A stretch of DNA of 64,000 bases from Caproiciproducens galactitolivorans (GCF_026672255.1 NZ_JAPOHA010000009.1:79506-143505), one strand, 5' to 3'. Positions 46,037 through 55,603 are shown, counted from the stretch's first letter. Translations and numbers: made by a program. The notes: generated from the sequence alone by a model not told the origin.

Positions 46037-48376
46037 ATGAGAAAAACCGATATAAACAAATACGCCGGTTCCCAGGGAAACGGCGCATCGAAATCAATCG
46101 GCAGAATCGTCTCCAAAAGCCTTCTTACAATTCTCACCATACTATTCATTACCGGAATGATTGTTTCCATTTCGCTGTTTTCATTTATTCTCAGCCTGAA
46201 AAATGAAACGATGGATTATGATCTACATAAACTGCAGCTGAATTATACCAGCTTTATTTATGTGAACGGCCCGAATGACGACAGTGCCCATCCGGTACAG
46301 TACCAGAGCCTTTACAGCAGCGAAAACCGGGTATGGGTGGATTATGACAAGATACCAAAGGCGATGAAGGATGCGATTGTTGCGATTGAGGACAAGCGTT
46401 TCATGTATCACAACGGCGTCGACTGGAAACGAACCTTGGGCGCGGTCACAACCCTGTTTTCGAAAGGGAGCAGCTACGGCGGCTCAACCATTACGCAGCA
46501 GCTGATCAAAAATATTACCGGGGATAAGGACGTCAGCCTTACCCGAAAGGTAAAGGAAATTTTCCGTGCGCTGAATCTGGAAAAGAAATATTCGAAAGAG
46601 GAAATCCTTACCGCTTATCTGAATATTGTGAATTTCGGAAGCGGCTGCAACGGTGTGCAGTCCGCGGCAAACCTGTATTTCGGAAAGAATATACAGGACT
46701 GTGATGTTGCGGAGTGCGCCGCGATTGCCGGCATTACGCAGAATCCGGCCAAATATTCGCCGCTGGTTCACCCGGATCTGAATAAAGAGCGCCAGCAGAC
46801 GGTATTAAAGGAAATGCATGATCAGGGGCAGATTACAGAGGCGGATTATCAGAAGGCAATGGCGGAATCCGAGCATATGAAATTTGTCGGAAAGAAATCC
46901 GAAAATGTCGTAAACAATGTCCCCATTTGGAACTGGTATGTCGATACCCTGTTTGAGGACGTGAAAGAAGGCCTGATGGAGCATTACAACTGCTCCAGCG
47001 ATAAGGCTGTGGACATGCTGTACCATGACGGATTGAAGATTTACGCCGCGATGGATACGGATATGCAGACCATTGCGGAGGATACCTTAAAATCGGACAA
47101 GGTTTTCGGAAGCAATAAAAAGCTTCAGGCTGGTTATATTGCAATGGATTATACCGGACGTGTGCTGGCAACGGTCGGTTCGAGGGGCGAAAAAACGAGC
47201 AACCGTCCGCTCAACCTTGCCACAACCTCCAAAAGGCAGCCCGGTTCCACGATTAAGCCTTTGGCGGTTTACGGCCCGGCAATTGAATCCGGGAAGTATA
47301 CCTATTCTTCCCTGGTGAATGATAACCCGCTGCCGGACTGGTTCAGCGACGGCAGCGCAGGCCCGAAAAACTGGGGGCCGGGAAATACAAGCGGAAAATA
47401 CTGGGGGAGGATTCCTCTGGAATGGGCGCTCGAACGCTCCCTGAACGCCTCCGCCGCCCAGGTTGGATTCGCGATTACGCCGAATGTCAGTTACAATTTC
47501 CTTCGGGAGAAGCTGGGCTTTACCAGCCTTGTCCCTGCCGATAACAACCGTGCGCCAATGGCCATCGGCGGACTCAGCGAAGGTGTAACCGTGCGCGAAA
47601 TGACGGCGGGCTTTGAAATGTTTGGGAACGGCGGGAAATACTACAAGCCGTATACCTTCTATCATGTGGACGACCACGACGGAAATGTCATCCTCGATAA
47701 CCGGGGGGCAATCCCCGTGCAGGCGATCCGCTCCACGACTTCTTCCGTTATGCACCGTCTTTTAACTAATGTCGTAACCGGCGCCCACGGTACCGGACGC
47801 GGCGCGGCGATCAGCGGCTGGGAGGTATTCGGAAAGACCGGTACCACCAACGATGAAAAGGACAGTTGGTTTATCGGAGGCTCGCCGTATGCGGTGGCCG
47901 GCATCTGGACGGGTTATTTAACGCCGGCCCATCTTACCAACACGACCTACGCCGCATCTACATGGAAGACGATTATGGCGAAATACTTGCAGAATAAAGC
48001 CAGACTGAAATTCACTTATGACCCCAACGTCGTGTCCGCGGCGTTCTGCACCAAAACCGGTCTGCTTGCAAATTCGAGTTCGGACGGGGATACGCAGATC
48101 GGGTGGTATGATAAAAACAATATGCCTGCAACTTGTGACGGGGTTCATGCAGGAGGCGGTTCCGCGTATACGTCGCGTCCCGATGAATCCAGTTCCGACA
48201 GCGAGCAGAGCAATGGTTCGGGTTCTGCCAGTTCAGAGAATACCCCCAATTCTTCCGGAGATTCGCAGAGTTCGGCGCAGAGCGGGGATTCCCATGCTTC
48301 GCCCCCGGAGAATTCCCATAAAAATCAGCAGACGCAGAACGACCGTACTTCGCATTCGATTCTCCCGGCTGGATAA
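46037..48376 (+). CDS. Class A penicillin-binding protein (PBP1A family)
   Basis: Bifunctional peptidoglycan synthase at the membrane. The 779-aa protein has one N-terminal membrane helix (about residues 31-54). A glycosyltransferase-51 domain follows, with EDKRFMYHNGVDWKRTLGA and GGSTITQQLIKN. The transpeptidase domain has Ser404 in QPGSTIKPL, SLNASAAQ and FGKTGTTNDEKDSWF (KTG). The C-terminal ~70 residues are Ser/Asn/Gln-rich low-complexity sequence. The start ATG 46037 follows AAAGGTGG. It could be vegetative or sporulation-specific; context (BofC-like divergent gene) only hints at the latter. Confidence 0.95.
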   Translation: MRKTDINKYAGSQGNGASKSIGRIVSKSLLTILTILFITGMIVSISLFSFILSLKNETMDYDLHKLQLNYTSFIYVNGPNDDSAHPVQYQSLYSSENRVWVDYDKIPKAMKDAIVAIEDKRFMYHNGVDWKRTLGAVTTLFSKGSSYGGSTITQQLIKNITGDKDVSLTRKVKEIFRALNLEKKYSKEEILTAYLNIVNFGSGCNGVQSAANLYFGKNIQDCDVAECAAIAGITQNPAKYSPLVHPDLNKERQQTVLKEMHDQGQITEADYQKAMAESEHMKFVGKKSENVVNNVPIWNWYVDTLFEDVKEGLMEHYNCSSDKAVDMLYHDGLKIYAAMDTDMQTIAEDTLKSDKVFGSNKKLQAGYIAMDYTGRVLATVGSRGEKTSNRPLNLATTSKRQPGSTIKPLAVYGPAIESGKYTYSSLVNDNPLPDWFSDGSAGPKNWGPGNTSGKYWGRIPLEWALERSLNASAAQVGFAITPNVSYNFLREKLGFTSLVPADNNRAPMAIGGLSEGVTVREMTAGFEMFGNGGKYYKPYTFYHVDDHDGNVILDNRGAIPVQAIRSTTSSVMHRLLTNVVTGAHGTGRGAAISGWEVFGKTGTTNDEKDSWFIGGSPYAVAGIWTGYLTPAHLTNTTYAASTWKTIMAKYLQNKARLKFTYDPNVVSAAFCTKTGLLANSSSDGDTQIGWYDKNNMPATCDGVHAGGGSAYTSRPDESSSDSEQSNGSGSASSENTPNSSGDSQSSAQSGDSHASPPENSHKNQQTQNDRTSHSILPAG

Positions 48377-48392
48377 ATTTTCTGTCAATCTT

Positions 48393-48430
48393 ATGCGGAT
48401 GCCTTATCCAAGGCATCTGCATTTCGTTTA
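48393..48430 (+). terminator. Terminator after the PBP gene
   Basis: Arms 48393-48405 and 48410-48422 (13 bp, one G:U) with a 4-nt loop, then TTCGTTTAATTT. Confidence 0.75.
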
Positions 48431-48439
48431 ATTTGCAAG

Positions 48440-48468
48440 TTGAATGTTGCGATGATTCATGGTAAACT
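48440..48468 (+). promoter_or_regulatory. Promoter of hom-thrB-lysC
   Basis: TTGAAT (48440-48445), 17-nt spacer and TAAACT (48463-48468), 57 bp before hom. No T-box or lysine riboswitch is evident in the short leader. Confidence 0.55.
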
Positions 48469-48525
48469 GTTAAAGTGTTTTAAATTATTTTTTAGTTCGA
48501 GTAGAAAAAACAGGAGGTGCTACAT

Positions 48526-49770
48526 ATGGTAAAAATAGCGGTTATGGGATACGGCGTAGTCGGCTCCGGTGTGGTGGAGGTATTGACCAATCACACGGAA
48601 AATATTTCAAGACGTGCAAAAGAACAGATTAGCATTAAATATATACTGGACTTACGGGATTTTCCCGGAAGCCCGTTTGAAAGCAAGTTCACGAAATCCT
48701 TTGATACAATCCTCAATGATCCCGAGGTTAGAATTGTGGTAGAAGTGATGGGCGGACTTCATCCATCCTTTGAATATGTGAAAGCCTGCCTTGAGGCGGG
48801 GAAGAGCGTTGTTACTTCGAATAAGGAACTGGTGGCTGCAAAGGGCGCCGAGCTTTTGAAAATTGCACAGAAAAACAATCTGAACTTCCTGTTTGAAGCA
48901 AGCGTCGGCGGCGGTATCCCGATTATCCGGCCGATCAGCCAGTGCCTTGCCGCAAACGATGTGGTTGGAATTGCAGGAATCCTGAACGGAACCACCAATT
49001 TTATACTGACGAAAATGATCCGCGAACAGATGACCTTCGAGGACGCTTTGGCTCTGGCGCAAAAACTCGGCTATGCGGAGCGCAACCCTGCCGCGGATAT
49101 CGAAGGCGCCGACGCCTGCCGGAAAATCTGCATCCTTGCTTCTCTGGCTTACGGCAAGCATGTTTATCCGGAGCAGGTACACACGGAGGGCATTACAAAA
49201 ATCACGCTGGCGGATGTGGAATATGCAGCCGCCTGGGGCGGTGTGGTCAAGCTGATCGGACAGGTTCACGCTTTGGAAAATGGCAAACTGCAAATTATCG
49301 TCTGCCCGATGTTTATTCCGCGTGAAAGCCAGCTTGCCACGGTAGACGATGTGTTTAACGGCATTATGGTGCGCGGCGATTCCACCGGCGACGTGGTGTT
49401 TTACGGCAAGGGAGCCGGCAAGCTTCCGACTGCAAGCGCCGTTGTTGCGGATGTCATCGACTGCGTAAAGCATTTTAAAGCGAGGAAATATCTTTTTTGG
49501 GAAGACGGTTCCAAGGATTATATTGAGGATTACCGCCTCAATACGGTTTGCATGTTTGTTCGTGCAAAAGCGGATGACGAAACGCTTGCCCTGAAAAATA
49601 TCAATCATATTTTCGGCAGTATAACGCGCCTTTCCCGCAAAAAGGCGGAAAGCGGCGAGATTGCGTTTGTAACCGACTGCATGAAGGAAGAAGAAATCCT
49701 TTCCAAGCTGGAGGAATTGAAATCACTCGGCGTGCGTGTGGAGAATACAATCCGCATAGGCGACCTGTAA
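48526..49770 (+). CDS. hom: Homoserine dehydrogenase
   Basis: Reduces aspartate semialdehyde to homoserine, the branch to threonine and methionine. The 414-aa protein has the NAD(P) motif MGYGVVGSGVVEVL at residues 8-21 and the signature GILNGTTNFIL. The catalytic region is YAERNPAADIEGADACRKI. A C-terminal ACT domain (about residues 335-414) should give feedback control by an amino acid. ATG 48526 follows AGGAGGTG. Confidence 0.97.
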   Translation: MVKIAVMGYGVVGSGVVEVLTNHTENISRRAKEQISIKYILDLRDFPGSPFESKFTKSFDTILNDPEVRIVVEVMGGLHPSFEYVKACLEAGKSVVTSNKELVAAKGAELLKIAQKNNLNFLFEASVGGGIPIIRPISQCLAANDVVGIAGILNGTTNFILTKMIREQMTFEDALALAQKLGYAERNPAADIEGADACRKICILASLAYGKHVYPEQVHTEGITKITLADVEYAAAWGGVVKLIGQVHALENGKLQIIVCPMFIPRESQLATVDDVFNGIMVRGDSTGDVVFYGKGAGKLPTASAVVADVIDCVKHFKARKYLFWEDGSKDYIEDYRLNTVCMFVRAKADDETLALKNINHIFGSITRLSRKKAESGEIAFVTDCMKEEEILSKLEELKSLGVRVENTIRIGDL

Positions 49771-49794
49771 ATTCGAATATAGGATGTTGATAAC

Positions 49795-50691
49795 ATGATA
49801 AGAATCCAAGTACCGGCAACCAGCGCAAACCTGGGTTCCGGCTTCGACTCGCTGGGAATTGCTTTGAATTTATACAACCAGGTTTGGATGGAAGAATCCG
49901 ATACCATTGATATTTCCAGCAAGGATACAATTGAAATACCGACCGACGACAGCAATCTGATCTTTTGGGCGGCGAAGCAGGTCTACGAAAAATGCGGCCG
50001 GAAGCTGCCCGGCCTGAAGATCATACAATTGAATAATATTCCGATGGCGCGCGGCTTGGGGAGCAGTTCGGCGTGTATCGTTGCGGGGATTCTGGGCGCA
50101 AACCGCCTTCTGGGAAGCCCCCTTTCGGTTCAGGAACTGATTAATCTCGCCGCCGCAATCGAAGGACATCCGGACAATACAACCCCGGCCATCGAGGGCG
50201 GACTTGCCGCTTCGGCTATGGAAGCGGGCCGGGTTTACAGCGTAAGCGTTCCTGTTTCGGAAAAAATCCGGTTTGCCGTTTTTATTCCGCCTTTTGAACT
50301 GAAAACAGAGAAGGCGCGCTCGGTTCTTCCTCAGGAATACTCGCGGGGCGACGCGGTTTACAATCTTTCCCGGTCCGCGCTGATGGCGGCTTCTCTTTTC
50401 TCCGGAAAACTTGAAAATCTGCGTGTAGCCGTTCAGGATAAGATTCACCAGCCTTACAGGGCAAGTCTGATTGACCATTTGGACGATGTTTTCCGTCTGA
50501 GCTACGAACTCGGTTCGCTAGGAACCTACGTCAGCGGTGCCGGACCGACCATTGTTTCCATGATTGACGCGGCAGATACGGATGTGTTTGCAAAATATGC
50601 GGCAAATCATTTGGAGGAAAAAGGAATTACCGGCTGGCAGATTAAAGTATTCACGACCGATTCCGACGGCGCACAGATATCCATTGAATAA
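49795..50691 (+). CDS. thrB: Homoserine kinase
   Basis: Phosphorylates homoserine for threonine synthesis. The 298-aa GHMP kinase starts IRIQVPATSANLGSGFDSLGIAL, has the ATP loop PMARGLGSSSACIVAGILGANRLLG near residue 83 and the late GTYVSGAGPTI. It lies 24 bp after hom and 29 bp before lysC. thrC is not in this operon. Confidence 0.97.
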   Translation: MIRIQVPATSANLGSGFDSLGIALNLYNQVWMEESDTIDISSKDTIEIPTDDSNLIFWAAKQVYEKCGRKLPGLKIIQLNNIPMARGLGSSSACIVAGILGANRLLGSPLSVQELINLAAAIEGHPDNTTPAIEGGLAASAMEAGRVYSVSVPVSEKIRFAVFIPPFELKTEKARSVLPQEYSRGDAVYNLSRSALMAASLFSGKLENLRVAVQDKIHQPYRASLIDHLDDVFRLSYELGSLGTYVSGAGPTIVSMIDAADTDVFAKYAANHLEEKGITGWQIKVFTTDSDGAQISIE

Positions 50692-50720
50692 TTCTTAATC
50701 GATATGGGAGATGGAACTTA

Positions 50721-51941
50721 ATGAGTCTAATAGTTCAGAAATTTGGCGGCAGTTCCGTTGCGAATGCCGAGCGGGTTTATAATGTTGCGGAAATTGTTAC
50801 GAAGACCTATTCACAGGGGAACGACGTGATTGTCGTTGTTTCCGCTCAGGGTGATACAACAGACGATTTAATTGCAAAAGCGAGTGAGATTAATCCCGGT
50901 GCCTCAAAACGCGAAATGGATATGCTCCTGACTTCGGGCGAACAGATTTCCGCCTCCCTTTTGGCGATGGCTATCGAAAAGCTGGGCTATCCGGTTGTAT
51001 CGCTTCTGGGATGGCAGGCGGGATTTTATACCAGTTCGGCTTACGGCAGCGCGAGAATTAAACGCGTCATGCCGGACCGTATTAAAAAAGAACTGGATAA
51101 ACGGAATATTATCATCGTAACCGGTTTTCAGGGCATTAACCGCTACAATGATATGACGACGCTTGGCCGCGGCGGTTCGGACACCAGCGCGGTTGCGATC
51201 GCGGCGGTAATGAAAGCGGATCTCTGCCAGATTTTTACCGACGTGGAAGGCGTTTTCACAGCCGATCCCCGTAAAGTGAAAAATGCAAGAAAGCTTAAAT
51301 ATATTTCATACGACGAAATGCTGGAACTGGCGACGCTTGGAGCACAGGTGCTCAATAATCGTTCCGTGGAAATGGCGAAGAAATACGGTATCCAGCTTGA
51401 GGTCCTCTCCAGTTTGACCAGAAAACCAGGCACAATCGTTAAGGAGGCAACAAAAGTGGAAAAAATGCTTATCAGCGGTATTGCAAAGGACGACGATGTC
51501 GCCCGCATTTCAATTATCGGTGTTCCGGATCGGCCGGGCCTCGCTTTTAAAATCTTCTCAAAACTGTCTGCCAAAAACATTAATATTGATATTATTCTCC
51601 AGTCCGTCGGCAGAAACGGTACAAAAGATATCAGCTTTACGGTCAGCCAGGCAAACCTGAAAGAAACCATTGATATTCTGAATCCGTATGTGGAACTGAT
51701 TGGCGCAAACAGTGTGGTATACGATGAAAATGTCGCAAAAGTTTCGATCGTCGGCGCGGGTATGGAAACGCATCCGGGCACAGCCGCCGAAATGTTTGAG
51801 GCGCTGTATGAAGCCAATATCAATATTCAGATGATTGCTACCAGCGAAATTAAGATTTCTGTTCTGATCGATCGCTGTGATGCAGACAAGGCTGTAATCG
51901 CGGTTCATAATAAATTCTTCAGCGAAGCAATGGACGCCTGA
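50721..51941 (+). CDS. lysC: Aspartate kinase
   Basis: First step of the aspartate family (lysine, threonine, methionine). The 406-aa protein starts LIVQKFGGSSVANAERV, then shows TLGRGGSDTSAVAIA and FTDVEGVFTADPR. Two C-terminal ACT domains occupy roughly residues 265-406. Presence of hom and thrB suggests threonine-responsive control, which is inferred. A possible internal start for a beta-type subunit, as in Bacillus LysC, was not resolved. Confidence 0.97.
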   Translation: MSLIVQKFGGSSVANAERVYNVAEIVTKTYSQGNDVIVVVSAQGDTTDDLIAKASEINPGASKREMDMLLTSGEQISASLLAMAIEKLGYPVVSLLGWQAGFYTSSAYGSARIKRVMPDRIKKELDKRNIIIVTGFQGINRYNDMTTLGRGGSDTSAVAIAAVMKADLCQIFTDVEGVFTADPRKVKNARKLKYISYDEMLELATLGAQVLNNRSVEMAKKYGIQLEVLSSLTRKPGTIVKEATKVEKMLISGIAKDDDVARISIIGVPDRPGLAFKIFSKLSAKNINIDIILQSVGRNGTKDISFTVSQANLKETIDILNPYVELIGANSVVYDENVAKVSIVGAGMETHPGTAAEMFEALYEANINIQMIATSEIKISVLIDRCDADKAVIAVHNKFFSEAMDA

Positions 51942-51958
51942 TGGGCTATATAAAACCG

Positions 51959-52008
51959 GCATGCGAAAGAACCTTCCTACTGATGAAGTTCTTTTGCATG
52001 CTTTTTTT
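51959..52008 (+). terminator. Terminator of hom-thrB-lysC
   Basis: Arms 51959-51972 and 51988-52001 (14 bp with one mismatch) followed by seven T. Confidence 0.85.
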
Positions 52009-52061
52009 GTATGATATAGAATCCACCGGCTCTGTGGTTGATAAAAGCCTAAGCTATGGAC

Positions 52062-52127
52062 AAAAAGAAACCTTCCCGATCTTTAAGTTACGGTCTGCCG
52101 ACCTGACAAAATAGCGGGGAGGTCTTT
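52062..52127 (-). terminator. Probable terminator of the LysM-GH18 gene
   Basis: On the minus strand the outer arms 52127-52115 and 52078-52066 pair imperfectly, the loop contains a small GGTC/GACC hairpin, and TTTTT follows. Confidence 0.5.
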
Positions 52128-52162
52128 TCATACCAAATCGTGTTTGTACGGATTGCCATCCT

Positions 52163-53572
52163 TTATTTCCTGACCATGAAGTTATCTTCGAGCAGGACCC
52201 AGTTCTGCGGGAAGGGGTAACCGAGAGCCCAGTAGCTGATTCCGCCCAGATGATAATCCTTGGCAGCGTTGAACTTTGCCTGTGCGCTCCGCGCGTCTTC
52301 AAACCAAACTTCGTGCGCTCTTCCCTGCGTATCCGTGTACCGGTAAAAGGGAGACTCCGCGGCGTAATCGTACTGAATCTCCGCGCCGAACTGGGCGGCC
52401 CGTGCGACGGCCTCCTGAGGGCTGAAGGTTTCGGCTTCCTCTCCTTCCCTGTGCGGAAGGGTCCAGTCTCTGGCGTAAATCTGAAAACCAAGAAAGATTT
52501 TGTCTCTCGGAATGGTCGTAACGGCGTAGTCAAGAACCTCGCGGATTTTATTGATCGGTGAAATTGGCTGGGGCGGACCTTTCCGGTACCCCCATTCATA
52601 GGTCATCAGAATTACGAAATCGGCAATCCTGCCGTGCGCCGGATAATCGTGCGCTTCGTACAAAAGCCCTTGCTGTGTCGGCCCGGTTTTCGGTGCAACG
52701 GCGGTGGAAAGAAAATAGCCGTTTGCATGCATTCGCGCCGCGGCTTGTTCCAGAAAATTATTATAAGCGATACGGTCCTTCGGCAGGACGTTTTCAAAAT
52801 CTACATTTAAGCCTTGGTATCCTTTTTGCTTCATGATTTCAACAATATTATCCAGAAGCTTCTGAACCATTGCGGGATTATTTAATATCGCCGAAGCAAG
52901 ATTCTCACCTCTGGAGGTTGCGGTAAAGTTGGTGACGGCCATCATCGGAATGACGCCTTCCAATTTTGCGGTTTGAAGCGCCGGCCCGTCGTCGATGGAT
53001 TGCAGGCTGGCGTCCTCCTTAATTAAATAGGCAAACGGGCTCAGATAAGTCAGATAACCGCCGTTCTGGCGAACGATTGGCACGGCAGCCTGCCCAAGCA
53101 TATAAATATATCCGTTAACACTGATTACGGGTCTTGTTTTACTCGGGATAATAAGGATCATCCCGGGACTTATATTGTTCGGGTTTTCGATTCCGTTTAC
53201 CTGGATCAGATCCTGCAGGGAAACATTATAGCGCTGCGCGATCATCCACAGCGATTCCCCGGGCATGACGCGATGCCGCATTACCGGAATATAAATAGCA
53301 AGGCCCGGGTAAATATGATCCGGATTTGATATGCTGTTGTTTTTTAATATATCCCGAACGGTTACCCCGTAATTCTGTGCGATCATCCACAATGTATCCC
53401 CGGGCTTCACAATATAGACGACATCTTCTAAGGGAATGACCAGTGCTTCGCCCACGACAAGTAAATTTGGATTATACAGCCCATTGGCAGAGATGATCGA
53501 CTCCATTGAAACATGATAATAGTTCGCGATTTGCCATAGTGATTCACCGGCACTCACAACATGAATAAGCAT
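52163..53572 (-). CDS. Spore peptidoglycan hydrolase, three LysM + GH18 (SleL/YaaH type)
   Basis: The 469-aa protein carries three LysM repeats (about residues 3-46, 50-94 and 98-145), each with a (P/A)G(E/D)(S/T)LW(Q/M)IA core. A glycoside hydrolase 18 domain follows from ~155. The GH18 acid is in QGLNVDFENV, and YEWGYRKGPPQPI and WALGYPFPQNW line the cleft. This layout matches SleL/YaaH, N-acetylglucosaminidases of the spore cortex. There is no signal peptide, as in SleL, which fits mother-cell synthesis. ATG 53572 is used; the GTG three codons earlier lies in the ribosome site. Confidence 0.92.
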   Translation of the reverse strand: MLIHVVSAGESLWQIANYYHVSMESIISANGLYNPNLLVVGEALVIPLEDVVYIVKPGDTLWMIAQNYGVTVRDILKNNSISNPDHIYPGLAIYIPVMRHRVMPGESLWMIAQRYNVSLQDLIQVNGIENPNNISPGMILIIPSKTRPVISVNGYIYMLGQAAVPIVRQNGGYLTYLSPFAYLIKEDASLQSIDDGPALQTAKLEGVIPMMAVTNFTATSRGENLASAILNNPAMVQKLLDNIVEIMKQKGYQGLNVDFENVLPKDRIAYNNFLEQAAARMHANGYFLSTAVAPKTGPTQQGLLYEAHDYPAHGRIADFVILMTYEWGYRKGPPQPISPINKIREVLDYAVTTIPRDKIFLGFQIYARDWTLPHREGEEAETFSPQEAVARAAQFGAEIQYDYAAESPFYRYTDTQGRAHEVWFEDARSAQAKFNAAKDYHLGGISYWALGYPFPQNWVLLEDNFMVRK

Positions 53573-53760
53573 AAAAACCACCCTTTTCCTTACAATATAT
53601 GCCCATATTTATAACATGGCTATTGAAAAAAGGGATTTCTGAGATCTTATCTGAATCAAGGCTCCGCGGGATTCAATCTCGGTCGCCTATTCAATTTCGA
53701 TGGGGGAACCCTTGTGCCGAAGGGGGAAAGGAAAATCTTTGTATTCAAATCTTAAATTAT

Positions 53761-54348
53761 TCATATAACATCTAACAACAAATTTGTGATATAAAATCCT
53801 ATAACACATAAACCACTTCCTAATAACAATTGTATAAAGGAATGCCGTTTTGTACTAAGCGAAGCCCAATATACAAGAAGCAGCATACCTAACATAAATA
53901 TAAAGTAAATGCTCATGCCCGTATAAAAATACAGAAATACGCAACAGCCTGTTATACTACAGGAATGTCCACTGCCCTTAATGTTAAAAACTTTATTTAA
54001 GATTAATAGTAAAATAACAGATATTAAATAAGTATCAAAAATCATCTGCAACATAAGTGTGGCATTCGTTAATATACCATATATTGCGCCAAGAAAATAT
54101 CCTAAAAATGTAATATAAATAGCAAGATTTCTCTGTCCTTCCCTTCCTTTATCCCTAAAATAAGGAATCCAATGCTGAAGGGGATATGCCAGTGTAGGTA
54201 AGACCACTAAACAGATTATTGCAGCAACCAAATCCAATGGAGACTGAAACACCTCTTTTCGTGTTAAAAAAATAAAGCAAATCAGTAATAAGAACAATAT
54301 AGGTGGTACCGTTATGATTCTTATCACTTTTCCTATGTTTTTTTTCAT
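53761..54348 (-). CDS. Multi-pass membrane protein, possibly divergent PAP2-like
   Basis: The 195-aa protein has about six hydrophobic segments (residues 10-30, 37-55, 75-92, 97-120, 130-160, 170-193) and is very AT-rich. One loop reads NIKGSGHSCSITG, resembling the second PAP2 phosphatase motif (PSGH). The third motif is not obvious, so enzymatic function is doubtful. It starts 18 bp after the DegV gene, so the pair is an operon. A lipid-related role would suit a DegV partner, but that is inference. Confidence 0.45.
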   Translation of the reverse strand: MKKNIGKVIRIITVPPILFLLLICFIFLTRKEVFQSPLDLVAAIICLVVLPTLAYPLQHWIPYFRDKGREGQRNLAIYITFLGYFLGAIYGILTNATLMLQMIFDTYLISVILLLILNKVFNIKGSGHSCSITGCCVFLYFYTGMSIYFIFMLGMLLLVYWASLSTKRHSFIQLLLGSGLCVIGFYITNLLLDVI

Positions 54349-54366
54349 ATCACCACATCCATCCTA

Positions 54367-55254
54367 CTAATTATTCCTTTTATCGCCCCAAAAGAATAAT
54401 GCCACTGTTCCTGGGCCTGTATGACTTCCAATTGTTGTCCCTACATCGTTAATTTCTACTTTTCCATTTAATTTTTTGAATCGACTCTCCACTAACTCCG
54501 CCACCTTTACAGCATCATCATAACATCCTGCTTGCGAAATATAGCATTTCCCGGAATACTCCAATCCGTCAACTGCATGCTCTTCCATCTTATCAATAAT
54601 AGCTTTTATAACTTTTCCCTTACTACGGATTTTATATCGTGGGATAAGCCTTCCAAGGTTGTTCATATTAAGTAGCGGGCAAATACCAAGTACTGTTCCG
54701 ATTATTCCAGAAGCTTTTGAAAGTCTTCCTCCTTTTATATAAAAAGTGAGATCTGTTGAAAAAAACCAATGGTGTAACTCTAACTTATGTTCATCAATCA
54801 ATGCATATGCTTCATCAATAGTCAAACCATCATCCCGCAAATCTGCGAGTTTATCCATGATAAGTCCATAACCTGATGATGCACCTAAGGAATCTATAAT
54901 ATATATCTTTCTGTCTGGAAATTTGTCTTGTAATGTCTCTTTCGCCAAATTAGCAGAATTGAATACACCAGACAAACCACTGGATAAGCTTACATGAAGA
55001 ATATCCTTTCCATCCATTAAAAATGGTGTGAAATATTCAATAAATTCTTCGTAATTCACCTGAGACGTTCTTGTAGAAGCTCCTAACGACATTTCCCTAT
55101 AAAATTTTTCAAAAGGAACCGATTCTCCCAAGTCATCTTTATACTCAACACCATTCAGTGCATAGTGAAAACAAACATATTGTATATCCCTTTTTTTAAA
55201 ATGTTCTTTTTTAAAATCTGCTGTAGAGCAGCAACTAATTATATAATTTTCCAT
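54367..55254 (-). CDS. DegV family (fatty-acid-binding) protein
   Basis: DegV/FakB proteins hold a fatty acid for phosphorylation by FakA. The 295-aa protein has the N-terminal YIISCCSTADF, the TSQVNYEEF motif and LHVSLSSGLSGVFNSANLA, which line the acyl pocket. IIDSLGASSGYGLIMDKL follows. The start ATG 55254 is six bases after GAGGGAG. Codon use and composition are AT-rich, unlike the genes before 53.6 kb, which suggests acquisition. Confidence 0.92.
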   Translation of the reverse strand: MENYIISCCSTADFKKEHFKKRDIQYVCFHYALNGVEYKDDLGESVPFEKFYREMSLGASTRTSQVNYEEFIEYFTPFLMDGKDILHVSLSSGLSGVFNSANLAKETLQDKFPDRKIYIIDSLGASSGYGLIMDKLADLRDDGLTIDEAYALIDEHKLELHHWFFSTDLTFYIKGGRLSKASGIIGTVLGICPLLNMNNLGRLIPRYKIRSKGKVIKAIIDKMEEHAVDGLEYSGKCYISQAGCYDDAVKVAELVESRFKKLNGKVEINDVGTTIGSHTGPGTVALFFWGDKRNN

Positions 55255-55390
55255 AGCCATCTCCCTCAGCAATTAATATTTAGATAAGAGATTCCAAATA
55301 TTTATCGCAAATTTCAATTTAATATTATAATAATGCTTCATGGTTTAACATACCTTTTTACATAGTATTGAAAACCGTATCATGCTATAA

Positions 55391-55419
55391 TACTAGTACT
55401 ATGCATTTCATAAGTCAAG
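55391..55419 (-). promoter_or_regulatory. Promoter of the DegV operon with an overlapping dyad
   Basis: TTGACT (55419-55414), 17-nt spacer and TAGTAT (55396-55391) on the minus strand. An imperfect palindrome covering 55383-55407, with a perfect TACTAGTA centre, overlaps the -10 and could be an operator. Confidence 0.55.
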
Positions 55420-55527
55420 TGACAAAAATATTTTTTTGTACGATTGTTAAGGATGGAATGACTGCTAAGCTTGTTTGAAATATGACTGATTCAGATTTGT
55501 TCGACATGCATTACTTTTCCTAAAATA

Positions 55528-55557
55528 AAAAAAGTATCTCATTTGAGATACTTTTTT
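55528..55557. terminator. Bidirectional hairpin terminator
   Basis: Arms 55528-55541 and 55544-55557, nearly perfect, with A-run before and T-run after, so it works in both directions. The rest of the 55273-55785 gap holds the DegV promoter and the tRNA-like fragment but no convincing gene. Confidence 0.8.
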
Positions 55558-55580
55558 ATCAATGGCGTATTCTTCTTTAA

Positions 55581-55603
55581 TCGAGGTGACAGGATTCGAA
55601 CCT
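55581..55603 (-). other. 3'-tRNA-like fragment (possible att remnant)
   Basis: On the minus strand these 23 bases read as the 3' part of a tRNA: T-loop TTCGAATCC within its stem and an acceptor 3' half ending CACCTCGA. They resemble the end of a tRNA-Pro-like gene without CCA. No matching 5' half, D arm or anticodon arm lies upstream on that strand, so the tRNA is not complete. Integrative elements inserting in tRNA 3' ends leave such duplicates. Confidence 0.45.
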
